39,740 nucleotides of DNA from an uncultured Clostridia bacterium (GCA_947629485.1 CANRDX010000013.1:1-39740), one strand, 5' to 3'. Numbered from the stretch's first letter, positions 1 through 6,869 are shown. Notes: generated by a model not told the origin, from the sequence alone. Made by a program: numbers and translations.

Positions 1-76
1 CACATGCGGTAAGGCCTACGATAAGGCAAAGTGCGCTTACGATTGCAAGCAAAATAAGAAAAAACTTCTTCTTCAT
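1..76 (-). CDS. Lipoprotein, N-terminal signal peptide only (partial)
   Basis: The gene runs off the left edge of the window, so only the first 25 codons are visible. They encode a typical lipoprotein signal peptide: three lysines after Met, a hydrophobic core (FFLILLAIVSALCLIV) and a lipobox GLTAC whose Cys is residue 25. The start is supported by an AGAGG ribosome binding site just upstream and an exact consensus promoter further up. The mature protein is not visible, so no function can be given beyond an exported, lipid-anchored protein. It is divergent from the XRE gene at 180, which probably represses it. The arrangement matches the lipoprotein/XRE pair at 37.3-38.3 kb. Confidence 0.8.
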   Translation of the reverse strand, partial: MKKKFFLILLAIVSALCLIVGLTAC

Positions 77-115
77 ATATTTACCTCTCTTTTCCCGAAT
101 GAAAACCATTCGAAT

Positions 116-151
116 TGCCTATATTATAGTCATATTTATGACTATTGTCAA
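116..151 (-). promoter_or_regulatory. Consensus sigma-A promoter of the lipoprotein gene
   Basis: On the minus strand the -35 TTGACA (146-151) and the -10 TATAAT (123-128) are both perfect and are separated by exactly 17 bp. The predicted start is near 116, giving a leader of about 40 nt with an AGAGG ribosome binding site. Such a strong promoter implies that expression is controlled by a repressor. Confidence 0.75.
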
Positions 152-161
152 GGATATGACA
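127..161. promoter_or_regulatory. Palindromic operators between divergent promoters
   Basis: An 18-bp perfect palindrome (TAGTCATA, 2 nt, TATGACTA) occupies 127-144, filling the spacer of the minus-strand promoter. A second inverted repeat, TGTCA-N6-TGACA (146-161), covers the -35 shared by both promoters. Both contain a TATGAC/GTCATA-like half. They are likely binding sites for the adjacent XRE protein (inference). Confidence 0.65.
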
Positions 162-180
162 TGATTTTATAATATTTTCA
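145..180 (+). promoter_or_regulatory. Promoter of XRE gene, predicted leaderless
   Basis: The -35 TTGTCA (145-150), 17 bp spacer and -10 TATAAT (168-173) place +1 at about 180, which is the A of the ATG. No ribosome binding site fits upstream. The -35 overlaps the oppositely oriented TTGACA of the lipoprotein gene, so RNA polymerase cannot occupy both promoters at once. Confidence 0.6.
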
Positions 181-380
181 TGATAAGCTATGCACCGTTT
201 TGGAGAACGCTCAAGGCGCGCGGAGAGACGACCTATTCGCTCATTTACAAGCACGGGATCAGCAGTGCGACCATCGACCGCATGAAAAAAGGCGGTGGGA
301 TCAGCACCGCCAAATTGAACGATTTTTGCCAAATTTTGCATTGCAAGGTAGAAGATATCATCGAATATGTGGAAAGTTGA
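180..380 (+). CDS. Small XRE-family (HTH_26-like) transcriptional regulator
   Basis: A 66-residue protein that is a single Cro/C1-type helix-turn-helix. The opening MISY, the helix pair around residues 17-35 (TTYSLIYKHGISSATIDRM) and the closing motif ending in EDIIEYV match the compact regulators assigned to the HTH_26 group. There is no separate ligand-binding or dimerisation domain. The start codon coincides with the predicted transcription start, so the mRNA may be leaderless. The gene is divergent from a lipoprotein gene and shares palindromic operators with it, which suggests autoregulation and repression of the neighbour (inference). Confidence 0.85.
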   Translation: MISYAPFWRTLKARGETTYSLIYKHGISSATIDRMKKGGGISTAKLNDFCQILHCKVEDIIEYVES

Positions 381-412
381 GCCGCCCGAGGGAAGGGTTT
401 CCCTCGGGCGGC
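381..412 (+). terminator. Hairpin after XRE gene
   Basis: A 13-bp GC-rich stem (381-393 with 400-412, GCCGCCCGAGGGA arm) starts right after the stop codon of the XRE gene. The T tract that follows is poor (AGTCTTAT), so termination may be incomplete. Confidence 0.6.
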
Positions 413-548
413 AGTCTTATGCGATTTTCAACGTCCTCTTTCAGACATGGGTGGGTCGGACTTCATATAATGGCCTATCAAAGAGTGTCCTTGCGTTTTC
501 ATCCCCCTGTTACAACTTAGGTTGATGCAAACTTTTGTATAAAAGTGT

Positions 549-602
549 TATGATACTTATTGTATGTAGACTTATTGTATTCGTACTGATACAATAAACG
601 CA
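549..602 (+). promoter_or_regulatory. C-box and promoter of the R-M controller gene
   Basis: CTTATTGTAT occurs twice as a direct repeat (556-565 and 571-580), and the second copy forms a 9-bp inverted repeat with ATACAATAA at 589-597. A plausible promoter overlaps these sites: -35 TAGACT (567-572), 17 bp, -10 TACAAT (590-595), +1 near 602. An upstream site plus one overlapping the promoter is the arrangement expected for a controller protein that first activates and then represses itself. A possible extended -10 (TGTTATGAT, 546-554) upstream could supply basal transcription. AAGGAG at 608-613 serves the ATG at 621. Confidence 0.6.
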
Positions 603-620
603 TCTGCAAGGAGCTATAAG

Positions 621-830
621 ATGGATATTGTAAAAGTATTCGGCTTAAATGTGAAAAAATACCGTTTGGCATTAGGACTTTCCCAAGAAGCGTTGGCCGA
701 AAAAAGTAGTTTGCACCGCACTTATATCAGCGCGATCGAATGTTTCAGAAGAAGCATTTCCTTAGAAAATGTTCAACGCCTTGCTGACGCATTGGAAATT
801 GATACCTATCTGCTTTTTATGGAGAATTAA
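621..830 (+). CDS. Restriction-modification controller (C) protein, XRE family
   Basis: A 69-residue single-domain XRE protein. The segment LGLSQEALAEKSSLHRTYISAIE followed by RSISLENVQRLADALEI matches the C proteins of type II R-M systems, in which RTYIS is the recognition helix and the final helices form the dimer. It sits 3 bp upstream of the endonuclease gene, as expected for a C-R operon. It should delay endonuclease synthesis until the methyltransferase has protected the genome (known family role). The upstream direct and inverted repeats are the likely C-boxes. A generic XRE repressor is the alternative, but the context argues against it. Confidence 0.85.
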   Translation: MDIVKVFGLNVKKYRLALGLSQEALAEKSSLHRTYISAIECFRRSISLENVQRLADALEIDTYLLFMEN

Positions 831-833
831 CGA

Positions 834-1910
834 ATGATATACGATAAATTTAACGAAATCGGTAAGCGCAATATGCATGCCACGCGTTCCGCCTTTATTG
901 ATATGGTTGGGGAGGACGGTCTCAAAGACATCATCCGAAATGTCCTGTTGGGCGGAAATGTCCGGGATACGACAGAATTCATCACGCAGAAGAGGCTTAT
1001 GAGGTCTTTTGCCGCAACATACGAATTGTTTATAAAACATCTGTCTGATGAGATTACGGATCTCCCTTCTTTGATGAATTCGATTTACAACGAAGTGTGC
1101 GCAACTTCGACAAAAGCCAAGAAAACGCTCTATTATTGGCTGTTGGGCTTGACGAGAAAAGGCTTTGACAATATTGTACGCCTCCAAGACAACCTTGAAG
1201 ATTATAAAGACAGCTTTCTGTCATCGATATTCGAGACAACTTCGGATATACGCGAGAACTTTGGAGAAATTTTCGGGTATCTGAAACTTGGCGAAAAGGA
1301 GGTTCCCATCACTTGGGAATTTTTGATGATGCTTTCTATATGCCTCAGCGCCCAAACGCTTACGCTTCGGGGATCGGAAAAATCGATGAACGGCAAGCTG
1401 TTTGAGAGGCTCGTCTTGGGAACACTCCTTACGATCATGGATTTTCAGTACTGTCCGACGCCTCCGAAGGAAGTCAATGCCGACAGCAAGTTATTTTGGC
1501 TTTCGAACATGGATGAAAATGAACGGGAAACGGATGCAACGCTGATATATCACGGCATTGCAGTGAGCATTGACATCGGTTTTATAGGGAAAGGGAATCC
1601 TGAAATATCACTTGACAAGGTTACGCGATTCAATCGATATAAGGAAATCGGCGGCGTCGATCATACAATGAAAACGATCATTATTGTCGATACCATAGCC
1701 GAGAACAGCGATTTACCGAATAAGGCTGCCCATGTCGGCGGCATCGTCCTGCAAATGATAAACCCCGATTGGATCATCTCGTTTGCAAAAGAGATCTGTT
1801 CTGTTTTTGGCATAGATCATCCTTTACAATATAAAACCGCGGGGGAACTCGACGCGTATTTACGGCCGCTTATGGCAGATCTCAACATTCGTACATTCCT
1901 TACCCATTGA
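834..1910 (+). CDS. Type II restriction endonuclease, CfrBI-like
   Basis: A 358-residue protein lying between a C gene and a convergent DNA methyltransferase. The C-terminal half carries a plausible PD-(D/E)xK-type core: Glu191 in NGKLFERLVLG, Asp234 in ETDATL, and Asp247 in SIDIGFIGKG, followed by EISLDKVTRF. The wording of this last block resembles the CfrBI endonuclease family as I remember it; CfrBI recognises CCWWGG, but site specificity cannot be read from the sequence. The N-terminal half is helical and not recognised. The GGAG of the preceding gene's last codons can serve as ribosome binding site, so translation is probably coupled to the controller. Endonuclease role is secure from context; the CfrBI assignment is moderate. 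Confidence 0.75.
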   Translation: MIYDKFNEIGKRNMHATRSAFIDMVGEDGLKDIIRNVLLGGNVRDTTEFITQKRLMRSFAATYELFIKHLSDEITDLPSLMNSIYNEVCATSTKAKKTLYYWLLGLTRKGFDNIVRLQDNLEDYKDSFLSSIFETTSDIRENFGEIFGYLKLGEKEVPITWEFLMMLSICLSAQTLTLRGSEKSMNGKLFERLVLGTLLTIMDFQYCPTPPKEVNADSKLFWLSNMDENERETDATLIYHGIAVSIDIGFIGKGNPEISLDKVTRFNRYKEIGGVDHTMKTIIIVDTIAENSDLPNKAAHVGGIVLQMINPDWIISFAKEICSVFGIDHPLQYKTAGELDAYLRPLMADLNIRTFLTH

Positions 1911-1918
1911 CTCTTAAA

Positions 1919-1950
1919 TAGCGGGCGGTCCGATTCGGATCGCCCGCTTG
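1919..1950. terminator. Bidirectional hairpin between convergent R and M genes
   Basis: A 12-bp stem (1921-1932 with 1936-1947, one G-T pair, arm GCGGGCGGTCCG) lies between the stop codons of the endonuclease and the methyltransferase. It can stop read-through in both directions. Confidence 0.65.
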
Positions 1951-1954
1951 CTCT

Positions 1955-3247
1955 TTACTTTTCATGCAGCCCGTTTACAAGTATCTCATACAATTCTTCT
2001 TGCGTATACCCTTCACGCAATAATTTATGGAGCAGGGCGTTAAGAGAAATATTTGCCTCGTCGTCCTTCATTTCATGCAGATCCCGATATGCAAAATCGA
2101 AAGGAGCTACAAGATTGTTGCCCAACTTTGCGAGATCGCTGCGGGCGGCCTCGATGTATTCGTCTGAAACTTCAATGCTGCAAAATCTTCTATTCAATTT
2201 TGCGGCGGCCTTTGCGGTAGTGCCGATCCCGCCAAAAGGATCGAGCACAACGTCATTTACAAACGAATAGTAGCGAATAACTTTTTCGGCAAGCTCGGGG
2301 GGGAAGATCGCAGGATGCCTTTTATCATGGGCGGGCGAGATATACCACACATTCGTCTTTTCATAGCCGTCTGGAATTTTAGACTGTTGAATAATCTCTT
2401 GGTCTGGATTGTCTCTTATAAAATGATCGATCAAAATGCACGGTTTTTTTCGATAGACTAAAACATATTCCGTTACGGGAACGGCCTTATATTGCATGGG
2501 ATTTCTATCGGCGGAAAAACGTCTGCCACGTCCGCTTGCCCAGCCTGCGCCTTCGGGTTTTTGCCAGATGATATCATCGACAAATTCGAACCCCTCTTCG
2601 ATCAAGATTTGATGCAGATCAAACGGAACGGCGATTCGGCTGGACGATTCATTCCGATCCGTTCTGGGGACTAAAACATGGGACGCATTGATAACAAAAA
2701 ACTTTCCGTCGATCAAAACCCTGCGGCATTCGCGAATTACCCTGCGCATAGCAAAAAGATAATCGTCATACGATTCGTATTCGGAGTACTGCTTCCTCGC
2801 ATTGAAATACGGCGGAGAAGTAAATACCAAGTCTATCGATTGCTCGGGAAGAGTTTTTAATACGATTTCCGAACGCCCCTTTATGATCACATTACTTAAA
2901 GGCGAAACAGTAAACCCTTTCGCCTTTTTTTTTCGTTTCTGCCTTGCAGTTCCCCCTGCGAGAACTCTGGATATTCTTCCGCGGATCATTTGTACATCGG
3001 ATGAACGCCGAAGATCGACAGCTTGCGTATAGGCGTCGAATATCAGCTCCCCGATATCATGATCGTCAAGAACGATCGGAACTTTCCAATAATGGTACCG
3101 ATCGTTTATTTCAGGCAAACCGCATCTAAGTTCTTCGCGCCAAACATCGTTTTCCACAAGAAAACTCTTGGCCAATTTCTTAGCTTCATTGGCTGTTCTG
3201 AGTTTATAATTTCTCTTTTCAGCAGTACTGATTTTTATTTCAGCCAT
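1955..3247 (-). CDS. DNA methyltransferase (beta class, probably cytosine-N4) of the R-M system
   Basis: A 430-residue site-specific methyltransferase. The catalytic motif IV TSPPY is at residues 143-147 and precedes the AdoMet-binding motif I DPFGGIGTT at 336-344, the order of beta-class enzymes. Ser-Pro-Pro-Tyr is typical of m4C enzymes and some m6A enzymes. The region in between (about 150-320) holds the target-recognition part and HPAIFPPELAEKVI. The frame is open further upstream into yhbY, but ATG at 3247 has GGAG 7 nt before it and the sequence before it is out-of-frame yhbY. It follows yhbY by 34 nt on the same strand, so it may be read from the obg-yhbY promoter, independent of the controller. 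It should protect DNA against the neighbouring endonuclease. Confidence 0.88.
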   Translation of the reverse strand: MAEIKISTAEKRNYKLRTANEAKKLAKSFLVENDVWREELRCGLPEINDRYHYWKVPIVLDDHDIGELIFDAYTQAVDLRRSSDVQMIRGRISRVLAGGTARQKRKKKAKGFTVSPLSNVIIKGRSEIVLKTLPEQSIDLVFTSPPYFNARKQYSEYESYDDYLFAMRRVIRECRRVLIDGKFFVINASHVLVPRTDRNESSSRIAVPFDLHQILIEEGFEFVDDIIWQKPEGAGWASGRGRRFSADRNPMQYKAVPVTEYVLVYRKKPCILIDHFIRDNPDQEIIQQSKIPDGYEKTNVWYISPAHDKRHPAIFPPELAEKVIRYYSFVNDVVLDPFGGIGTTAKAAAKLNRRFCSIEVSDEYIEAARSDLAKLGNNLVAPFDFAYRDLHEMKDDEANISLNALLHKLLREGYTQEELYEILVNGLHEK

Positions 3248-3281
3248 TGCGTTCTCCATGAAACGGATTCGGACTTTGCGT

Positions 3282-3575
3282 TTACAATACGATATGTTCG
3301 ACGTCGTTGCGGGTAGATCTGCGGTAGAAAATGGCCTTTCTCCCGATGACGGCGACAGGCTCGGCATGGAGAAGGTCGGCGATATTTTCTGCAAGATTCA
3401 ACCCGTCCTCCCCCGCCGCGGGCAGAAGGGTCACTTTGATGAGTTCGCGGGCTTCGAGCGCGTCGGAAAGAGAGTTGATAAGATTTTCGGAAATGCCCTC
3501 TTTGCCCACCTGCATGACGGGTTTTTGAGTGGAAGCAAGCGATTTGAGCTTTGCACGCTGTTTAGAAGATAACAT
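3282..3575 (-). CDS. yhbY: YhbY family RNA-binding protein (CRM domain)
   Basis: A 97-residue single CRM-domain protein. Visible family features are the opening LSSKQRAKLKSLA, PVMQVGKEGI with the GxxG-like loop, ARELIKV, and the terminal IGRKAIFYRRS. Family members bind pre-50S ribosomal particles. In Firmicutes yhbY commonly follows obg, as here, which fits a ribosome-assembly operon. The usual next genes (nadD, yqeK, rsfS) are absent; an R-M methyltransferase follows instead. A small repeat element lies between obg and yhbY. Confidence 0.88.
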   Translation of the reverse strand: MLSSKQRAKLKSLASTQKPVMQVGKEGISENLINSLSDALEARELIKVTLLPAAGEDGLNLAENIADLLHAEPVAVIGRKAIFYRRSTRNDVEHIVL

Positions 3576-3595
3576 AATAGACTCCTTATGTTTTT

Positions 3596-3703
3596 TCGTA
3601 AATTTTGTTTTGCTTGGGGTTTACGGCGTCATTCCGATGCCCCAAAGGGGCAGAGTGAATCCCCTTATACGCAGTCCATTCTTCGCAAAACAAAACTTTA
3701 CGA
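3596..3703. mobile_element. MITE-like element, 108 bp, copy C
   Basis: The element is bounded by inverted ends of 18-19 bp (TCGTAAATTTTGTTTTGC at 3596-3613; its complement at 3685-3703). Read on the minus strand, its interior matches the two copies at 18.5 and 18.7 kb, sharing CGGAATGACG and GGGGATTCACTC. It has no coding capacity. It sits inside the obg-yhbY operon and is co-oriented with the other copies relative to their host transcripts. Confidence 0.7.
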
Positions 3704-3768
3704 GGGGTTCAATTTTCTATCTCCCCTCGCCTTCGGCTCGGAATGACATGTTTCACACTGCGCAAATT

Positions 3769-5043
3769 TTACACGTATTCAAACTCGACGTCGCCGACGA
3801 TAACGGTGTCGCCCGGGGTGCAGCCCATCTTTTCAAGCTCCTTAAAAACGCCTCGAAGCTTCAACACACGCTGGAAGTAATTCATGCTCTCGGGGTTGTT
3901 CAAGACGACGTTGCGGCATAGCATGTCCACAAGTCCCCCCACAACAACGTAGGCGTTGTTCTCATCGACAAAGATCTCGAACTGCGTATTTGCCGCCTCT
4001 TCAAAGACGAATTCGTCGGCGGGAATGCGCTCCGCGGGGGGCAGCGTCGCGAGCTTTTGCGCGATCGCCGCGACGAGTTCTTCCTTCCCCTCGCCCGTCA
4101 GCGCGCAGATCTCGAAGATCTCGTATTTCTTCCCGTATTTCTTGCGGAATTTTTTGATATTCTCCTCCGCCCCAAAGATATCGCACTTGTTGAGCGCGAC
4201 ATATTGCGGAAGGGCGGCGAGCGCCGCGGAATACGACGCAAGCTCTTCGCCTATGATCTTGAAATCCTCGATCGGATCCCTGCCCTCAACGCCCGAGATA
4301 TCCACAACGTGCAAAATCATGCGCGTGCGCTCGATATGGCGCAAGAAGTCGTGTCCCAGCCCCGCGCCCTCCGCCGCGCCCTCGATAAGCCCGGGGATAT
4401 CCGCCGCGATAAAACTTTCGTCGAAGTACTTCACCACGCCCAAATTGGGGGAAAGAGTGGTGAAGTGGTAGTCCGCGATCTTGGGTTTCGCCGCCGAAAT
4501 TTTGGAAAGAAGGGTGCTCTTGCCCACATTGGGGAAGCCGACAAGCCCGACGTCGGCGATGACCTTCATTTCGAGAATGACCATATGCGGCGTCGTCGCG
4601 ACGCCCTTTTGCGCAAAGTTGGGCGCATGACGGCGCGCCGTGGTGAAGCGGACGTTCCCCTTTCCCCCTCTTCCGCCCGCGAGGATCTTGACGCGTTCGC
4701 CGTCCTCGTAGACGTCGGCGAGGATCTTTCCGCTATCCATGTCGCGGATCAGGGTGCCGCAGGGAACTTTGATGAAGAGATCGGCGCCGTTCTTCCCCGT
4801 GCATTGGTTCGAGCCGCCGCGCTCGCCGTTCTCGGCAAAATATTTGGCGGTGTAGCGGAAGGGAAGCAGGTCGTGCATGTTCTTATCCCCGACGAACCAA
4901 ATGCTTCCGCCGTTGCCGCCGTCCCCTCCGTCGGGGCCGCATGCGGGCTTTCCCTTGTAGGCTTTGAAGGAATTCATTCCGTCGCCGCCGTCGCCCGCTT
5001 TGATTTTGATTTTTACCCGATCGGTAAAACCGTTTGTAGCCAT
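3769..5043 (-). CDS. obg: Obg/CgtA GTPase
   Basis: A full-length 424-residue Obg protein. The glycine-rich Obg fold covers residues 1 to about 158 (GDGGDGMNSF, GGDGGNGGS, GGRGGKGN). The G domain has the P-loop GFPNVGKSTL (169-178), DIPG and NKCD, and the C-terminal OCT domain starts near residue 350. Obg binds the 50S subunit and links ribosome assembly to GTP/ppGpp state (family knowledge). No ribosome binding site precedes the ATG; the promoter at 5050-5078 instead predicts transcription starting at the A of the start codon, so the mRNA appears leaderless. The next gene downstream is yhbY. Confidence 0.95.
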   Translation of the reverse strand: MATNGFTDRVKIKIKAGDGGDGMNSFKAYKGKPACGPDGGDGGNGGSIWFVGDKNMHDLLPFRYTAKYFAENGERGGSNQCTGKNGADLFIKVPCGTLIRDMDSGKILADVYEDGERVKILAGGRGGKGNVRFTTARRHAPNFAQKGVATTPHMVILEMKVIADVGLVGFPNVGKSTLLSKISAAKPKIADYHFTTLSPNLGVVKYFDESFIAADIPGLIEGAAEGAGLGHDFLRHIERTRMILHVVDISGVEGRDPIEDFKIIGEELASYSAALAALPQYVALNKCDIFGAEENIKKFRKKYGKKYEIFEICALTGEGKEELVAAIAQKLATLPPAERIPADEFVFEEAANTQFEIFVDENNAYVVVGGLVDMLCRNVVLNNPESMNYFQRVLKLRGVFKELEKMGCTPGDTVIVGDVEFEYV

Positions 5044-5078
5044 AAAAAAAGTATAGCAAATTTTTTTTCGCTTTGCAA
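5043..5078 (-). promoter_or_regulatory. obg promoter, predicted leaderless
   Basis: Minus-strand -35 TTGCAA (5073-5078), 17 bp, -10 TATACT (5050-5055). Six T residues separate the -10 from the ATG, so +1 falls on the A of the start codon at 5043. Confidence 0.6.
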
Positions 5079-5107
5079 GAAATTCTATGGGAAATTTTCA
5101 AATGCGC

Positions 5108-5160
5108 TTGACAAGTATACTTGGCGGCGATAGGATATGTTTGCCAAGCGTACTTGGCAA
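5108..5160 (+). promoter_or_regulatory. Promoter with two palindromic operators for the membrane protein/XRE operon
   Basis: -35 TTGACA (5108-5113), 17 bp, -10 TAGGAT (5131-5136). Operator 1 is the perfect 12-bp palindrome CAAGTATACTTG (5112-5123), overlapping the -35 end. Operator 2 is TTGCCAAG-4nt-CTTGGCAA (5141-5160), covering the start region. Both share CAAG-4nt-CTTG. The XRE protein encoded second in this operon is the probable ligand. Confidence 0.7.
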
Positions 5161-5171
5161 AGGAGAATATC

Positions 5172-5576
5172 ATGGAAGAGAAGGAGACGAAGTTTCCCGA
5201 AGAGGCGCAATCAAAGGAGTGCGCAGAGGAAACGCTCTCGCGGGAAGAAATCCTCTCGCGGGCGAAGAAGGAAAACAAATACGGCGACGAGCGGCAGCGC
5301 GGGCAAATGCAGTGGGCGAACTATGCGGGCTTCATCGCCATAGAGTTCGCTTGCATTATCATCATGTTTTCCAAGCTTTTCACGAGTGAGAAATTCTCGC
5401 CCGAGTTCTTCTGCATCATGTTTACGGGAATTGCGGCGCAGAATATCGTGCAGGCGTGCGTCAACAAGAACAGAAAAACAAAAATAGTCTTTATCGTCTG
5501 CGCCACCCTCATTACGGCGGGAGCGCTCCTCATGTGGATCTTCTGGATCCTCGGGATGTGCGGCATTGTTATTTGA
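5172..5576 (+). CDS. Small membrane protein, DUF6442-like
   Basis: A 134-residue protein. The acidic N-terminal segment ends in LSREEILSRAKKENKYGDE, a signature I associate with the DUF6442 family, and is followed by three hydrophobic segments (about residues 58-75, 82-100 and 106-132). ATG at 5172 is chosen because AGGAG lies 6 nt upstream; the frame is open further up but would enter the promoter. Its function is unknown. It is followed 8 bp later by an XRE gene, a pairing seen often in Clostridia. The operon has its own palindromic operators, so it is probably controlled by that regulator. Confidence 0.75.
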   Translation: MEEKETKFPEEAQSKECAEETLSREEILSRAKKENKYGDERQRGQMQWANYAGFIAIEFACIIIMFSKLFTSEKFSPEFFCIMFTGIAAQNIVQACVNKNRKTKIVFIVCATLITAGALLMWIFWILGMCGIVI

Positions 5577-5584
5577 GGCGGAAT

Positions 5585-5791
5585 ATGGATGATAAATTGA
5601 TATTACACAACCGTTTGAAGGAGATCCGCGCAGAGAAAGCTCTCTCGCAAGAGGGACTTGCGGTCATGGTGGGCGTCTCGCGCAACACGATCAGTTCCAT
5701 CGAGACGGGACAGTATTGCCCCACTGCCAAGCTCGCGCTCATTCTTTCGATTGCGCTCGATAAAAAATTTGAAGAACTTTTTTACTTTTAG
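5585..5791 (+). CDS. Small XRE-family transcriptional regulator
   Basis: A 68-residue Cro/C1-type HTH protein: LKEIRAEKALSQEGLAVMVGVSRNTISSIETGQ, then PTAKLALILSIALDKKFEELF, the standard compact YgzD/SinR-like layout with no extra domain. GAGG overlapping the upstream stop codon provides the ribosome binding site, so translation is probably coupled to the membrane protein gene. It probably binds the two CAAG-4nt-CTTG palindromes upstream of the operon (inference). Confidence 0.88.
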   Translation: MDDKLILHNRLKEIRAEKALSQEGLAVMVGVSRNTISSIETGQYCPTAKLALILSIALDKKFEELFYF

Positions 5792-5819
5792 GCTTTGGCG
5801 CGCTTGAAATCCGGCGCAC

Positions 5820-6610
5820 GTTCCCGATGCAGGGAAGTCATGCTTCCCCCTTCGTAAGGGGGAGGGTGGCACGGCTTCGCCGTGACAGGTGGGGGTTCCT
5901 ACTGTCCCTGAAAGGGAAAGTACCCGCGAAGCGGGGGAAAGGGTTATAACCCCTCTGTCACTTCGTGACAGCTCCCCCTCACAGGGGCGACAAGTATGAC
6001 CTTTCTCCTCATCTCGACGCGCCGTAGGCGCGGAGCAGATCCCCTCTTGGAGAACGAGGCTTTGTTCCCTCACGGAGTAGGGATTCACTCGGGCTACGCC
6101 CTCGGAATGAGGAATAAGGTGATGTTTCGACTGCGCTCAACATGACAAATTAGTAGCCAACCCCCATCAGTCACCTTTGGTGACAGCTTCCCCCGTAGAC
6201 GGGGGAAGCCCTCCCCCTCGTGTTCGAGGGGGAGGGTGTCACGGCACTGCCGTGACAGGTGGGGGTTGAACACTTGGCGCCCCCTTTGAGGGGGAGCTGT
6301 CGAGGCAGAGCCGAGACTGAGGGGGTGTCACTCCCTTCGTTAAAACACCCCTTCCGTCACTCGCATTGCTCGTGCCACCCACCCCTCAAAGGGGTGGGCA
6401 AGAATAAGGTGATGTTTCGACTTCGCTCAGTATGACGTTATTGGAAGCCTTCCCCCCTCGGGGGGAAGGTGTCGCGGCGAAGCCGTGACGAATGAGGGGC
6501 ATATTAGTAGCCAACCCCCATCAGTCACCTTTGGTGACAGCTTCCCCCGTAAACGGGGGAAGCCTTCCCGCCCCCTTCAACGGGGGCAGCTTTTTCAAAG
6601 TGTCACGCAG
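5820..6610. repeat. GC-rich palindromic intergenic repeats, no gene
   Basis: About 800 bp without a credible gene. It consists of short modules also found in other gaps of this window: a CCCCCATCAGTCACC...GGTGACAG unit (near 6165 and 6520), a GTGTCGCGGCGAAGCCGTGACG hairpin class (near 6470), and an AAGGTGATGTTTCGACT...ATGAC unit (near 6115 and 6410). The part 6271-6560 is repeated at 7981-8400 on the other side of the lipoprotein gene. Open frames here have no start signals and reflect repeat composition. Confidence 0.75.
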
Positions 6611-6660
6611 AATTAAAAAGGAAATCCTGCCGCGGGAAAAAAGATTTTTTTTGTATTTCG

Positions 6661-6690
6661 TTGCAATTTGCCCCGACATTGTGTTATACT
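6661..6690 (+). promoter_or_regulatory. Promoter of the structured RNA / lipoprotein transcript
   Basis: -35 TTGCAA (6661-6666), 18 bp, -10 TATACT (6685-6690). Predicted +1 is G6697, which is exactly the first base of the large inverted repeat downstream. Confidence 0.6.
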
Positions 6691-6696
6691 AAATGT

Positions 6697-6839
6697 GCCA
6701 CACAATTTCATAATACTTCGCGAATGGACTACACTGGCATTTGGTGTATCCTAATTTTCCATTCGCGGAGAAATTGTGTGGCAACAATGACGGGATACTC
6801 AATGCGGGCGTTCCATCATTGGAATGCCCTTATTTTTTT
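6697..6839 (+). ncRNA. Candidate structured RNA (sRNA or cis-acting leader)
   Basis: The predicted transcript of 143 nt begins at G6697 and ends in an intrinsic terminator. Its 5' end forms a 13-bp perfect outer stem (6697-6709 with 6770-6782, arm GCCACACAATTTC) and a 10-bp perfect inner stem (6719-6728 with 6758-6767, arm CGCGAATGGA). The inner stem is capped by a small TACAC/GTGTA hairpin (6730-6734 with 6744-6748). A 9-nt bulge faces 2 nt between the stems. A linker and terminator follow, and the lipoprotein ribosome binding site is only 19 nt further on. It could be an attenuator leader of that gene or an independent sRNA. It matches no riboswitch class I recognise; a single non-autonomous mobile element with 13-bp ends is the alternative. 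Confidence 0.55.
6806..6839 (+). terminator. Intrinsic terminator upstream of lipoprotein gene
   Basis: A 10-bp stem (6806-6815 with 6820-6829; arm GGGCGTTCCA, one G-T pair), a 4-nt loop and a U-rich run TTATTTTTTT. GCGGGC at 6804-6809 could alternatively pair with GCCCGC at 6839-6844, which would open the hairpin. Confidence 0.75.
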
Positions 6840-6869
6840 GCCCGCAAATATTTTTACAAGGAGTTCGTT

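Noticed and set aside
413..548. Short minus-strand reading frame of about 24 codons between the first XRE gene and the C gene
   Set aside because: It is very short, with no convincing start context and no recognised motif. This stretch may be a remnant of an older insertion, but nothing supports a gene.
5820..6610. Possible CRISPR array, because of many repeated units
   Set aside because: Units differ in length, orientation and spacing, and there are no uniform spacers or cas genes. They are dispersed palindromic repeats.
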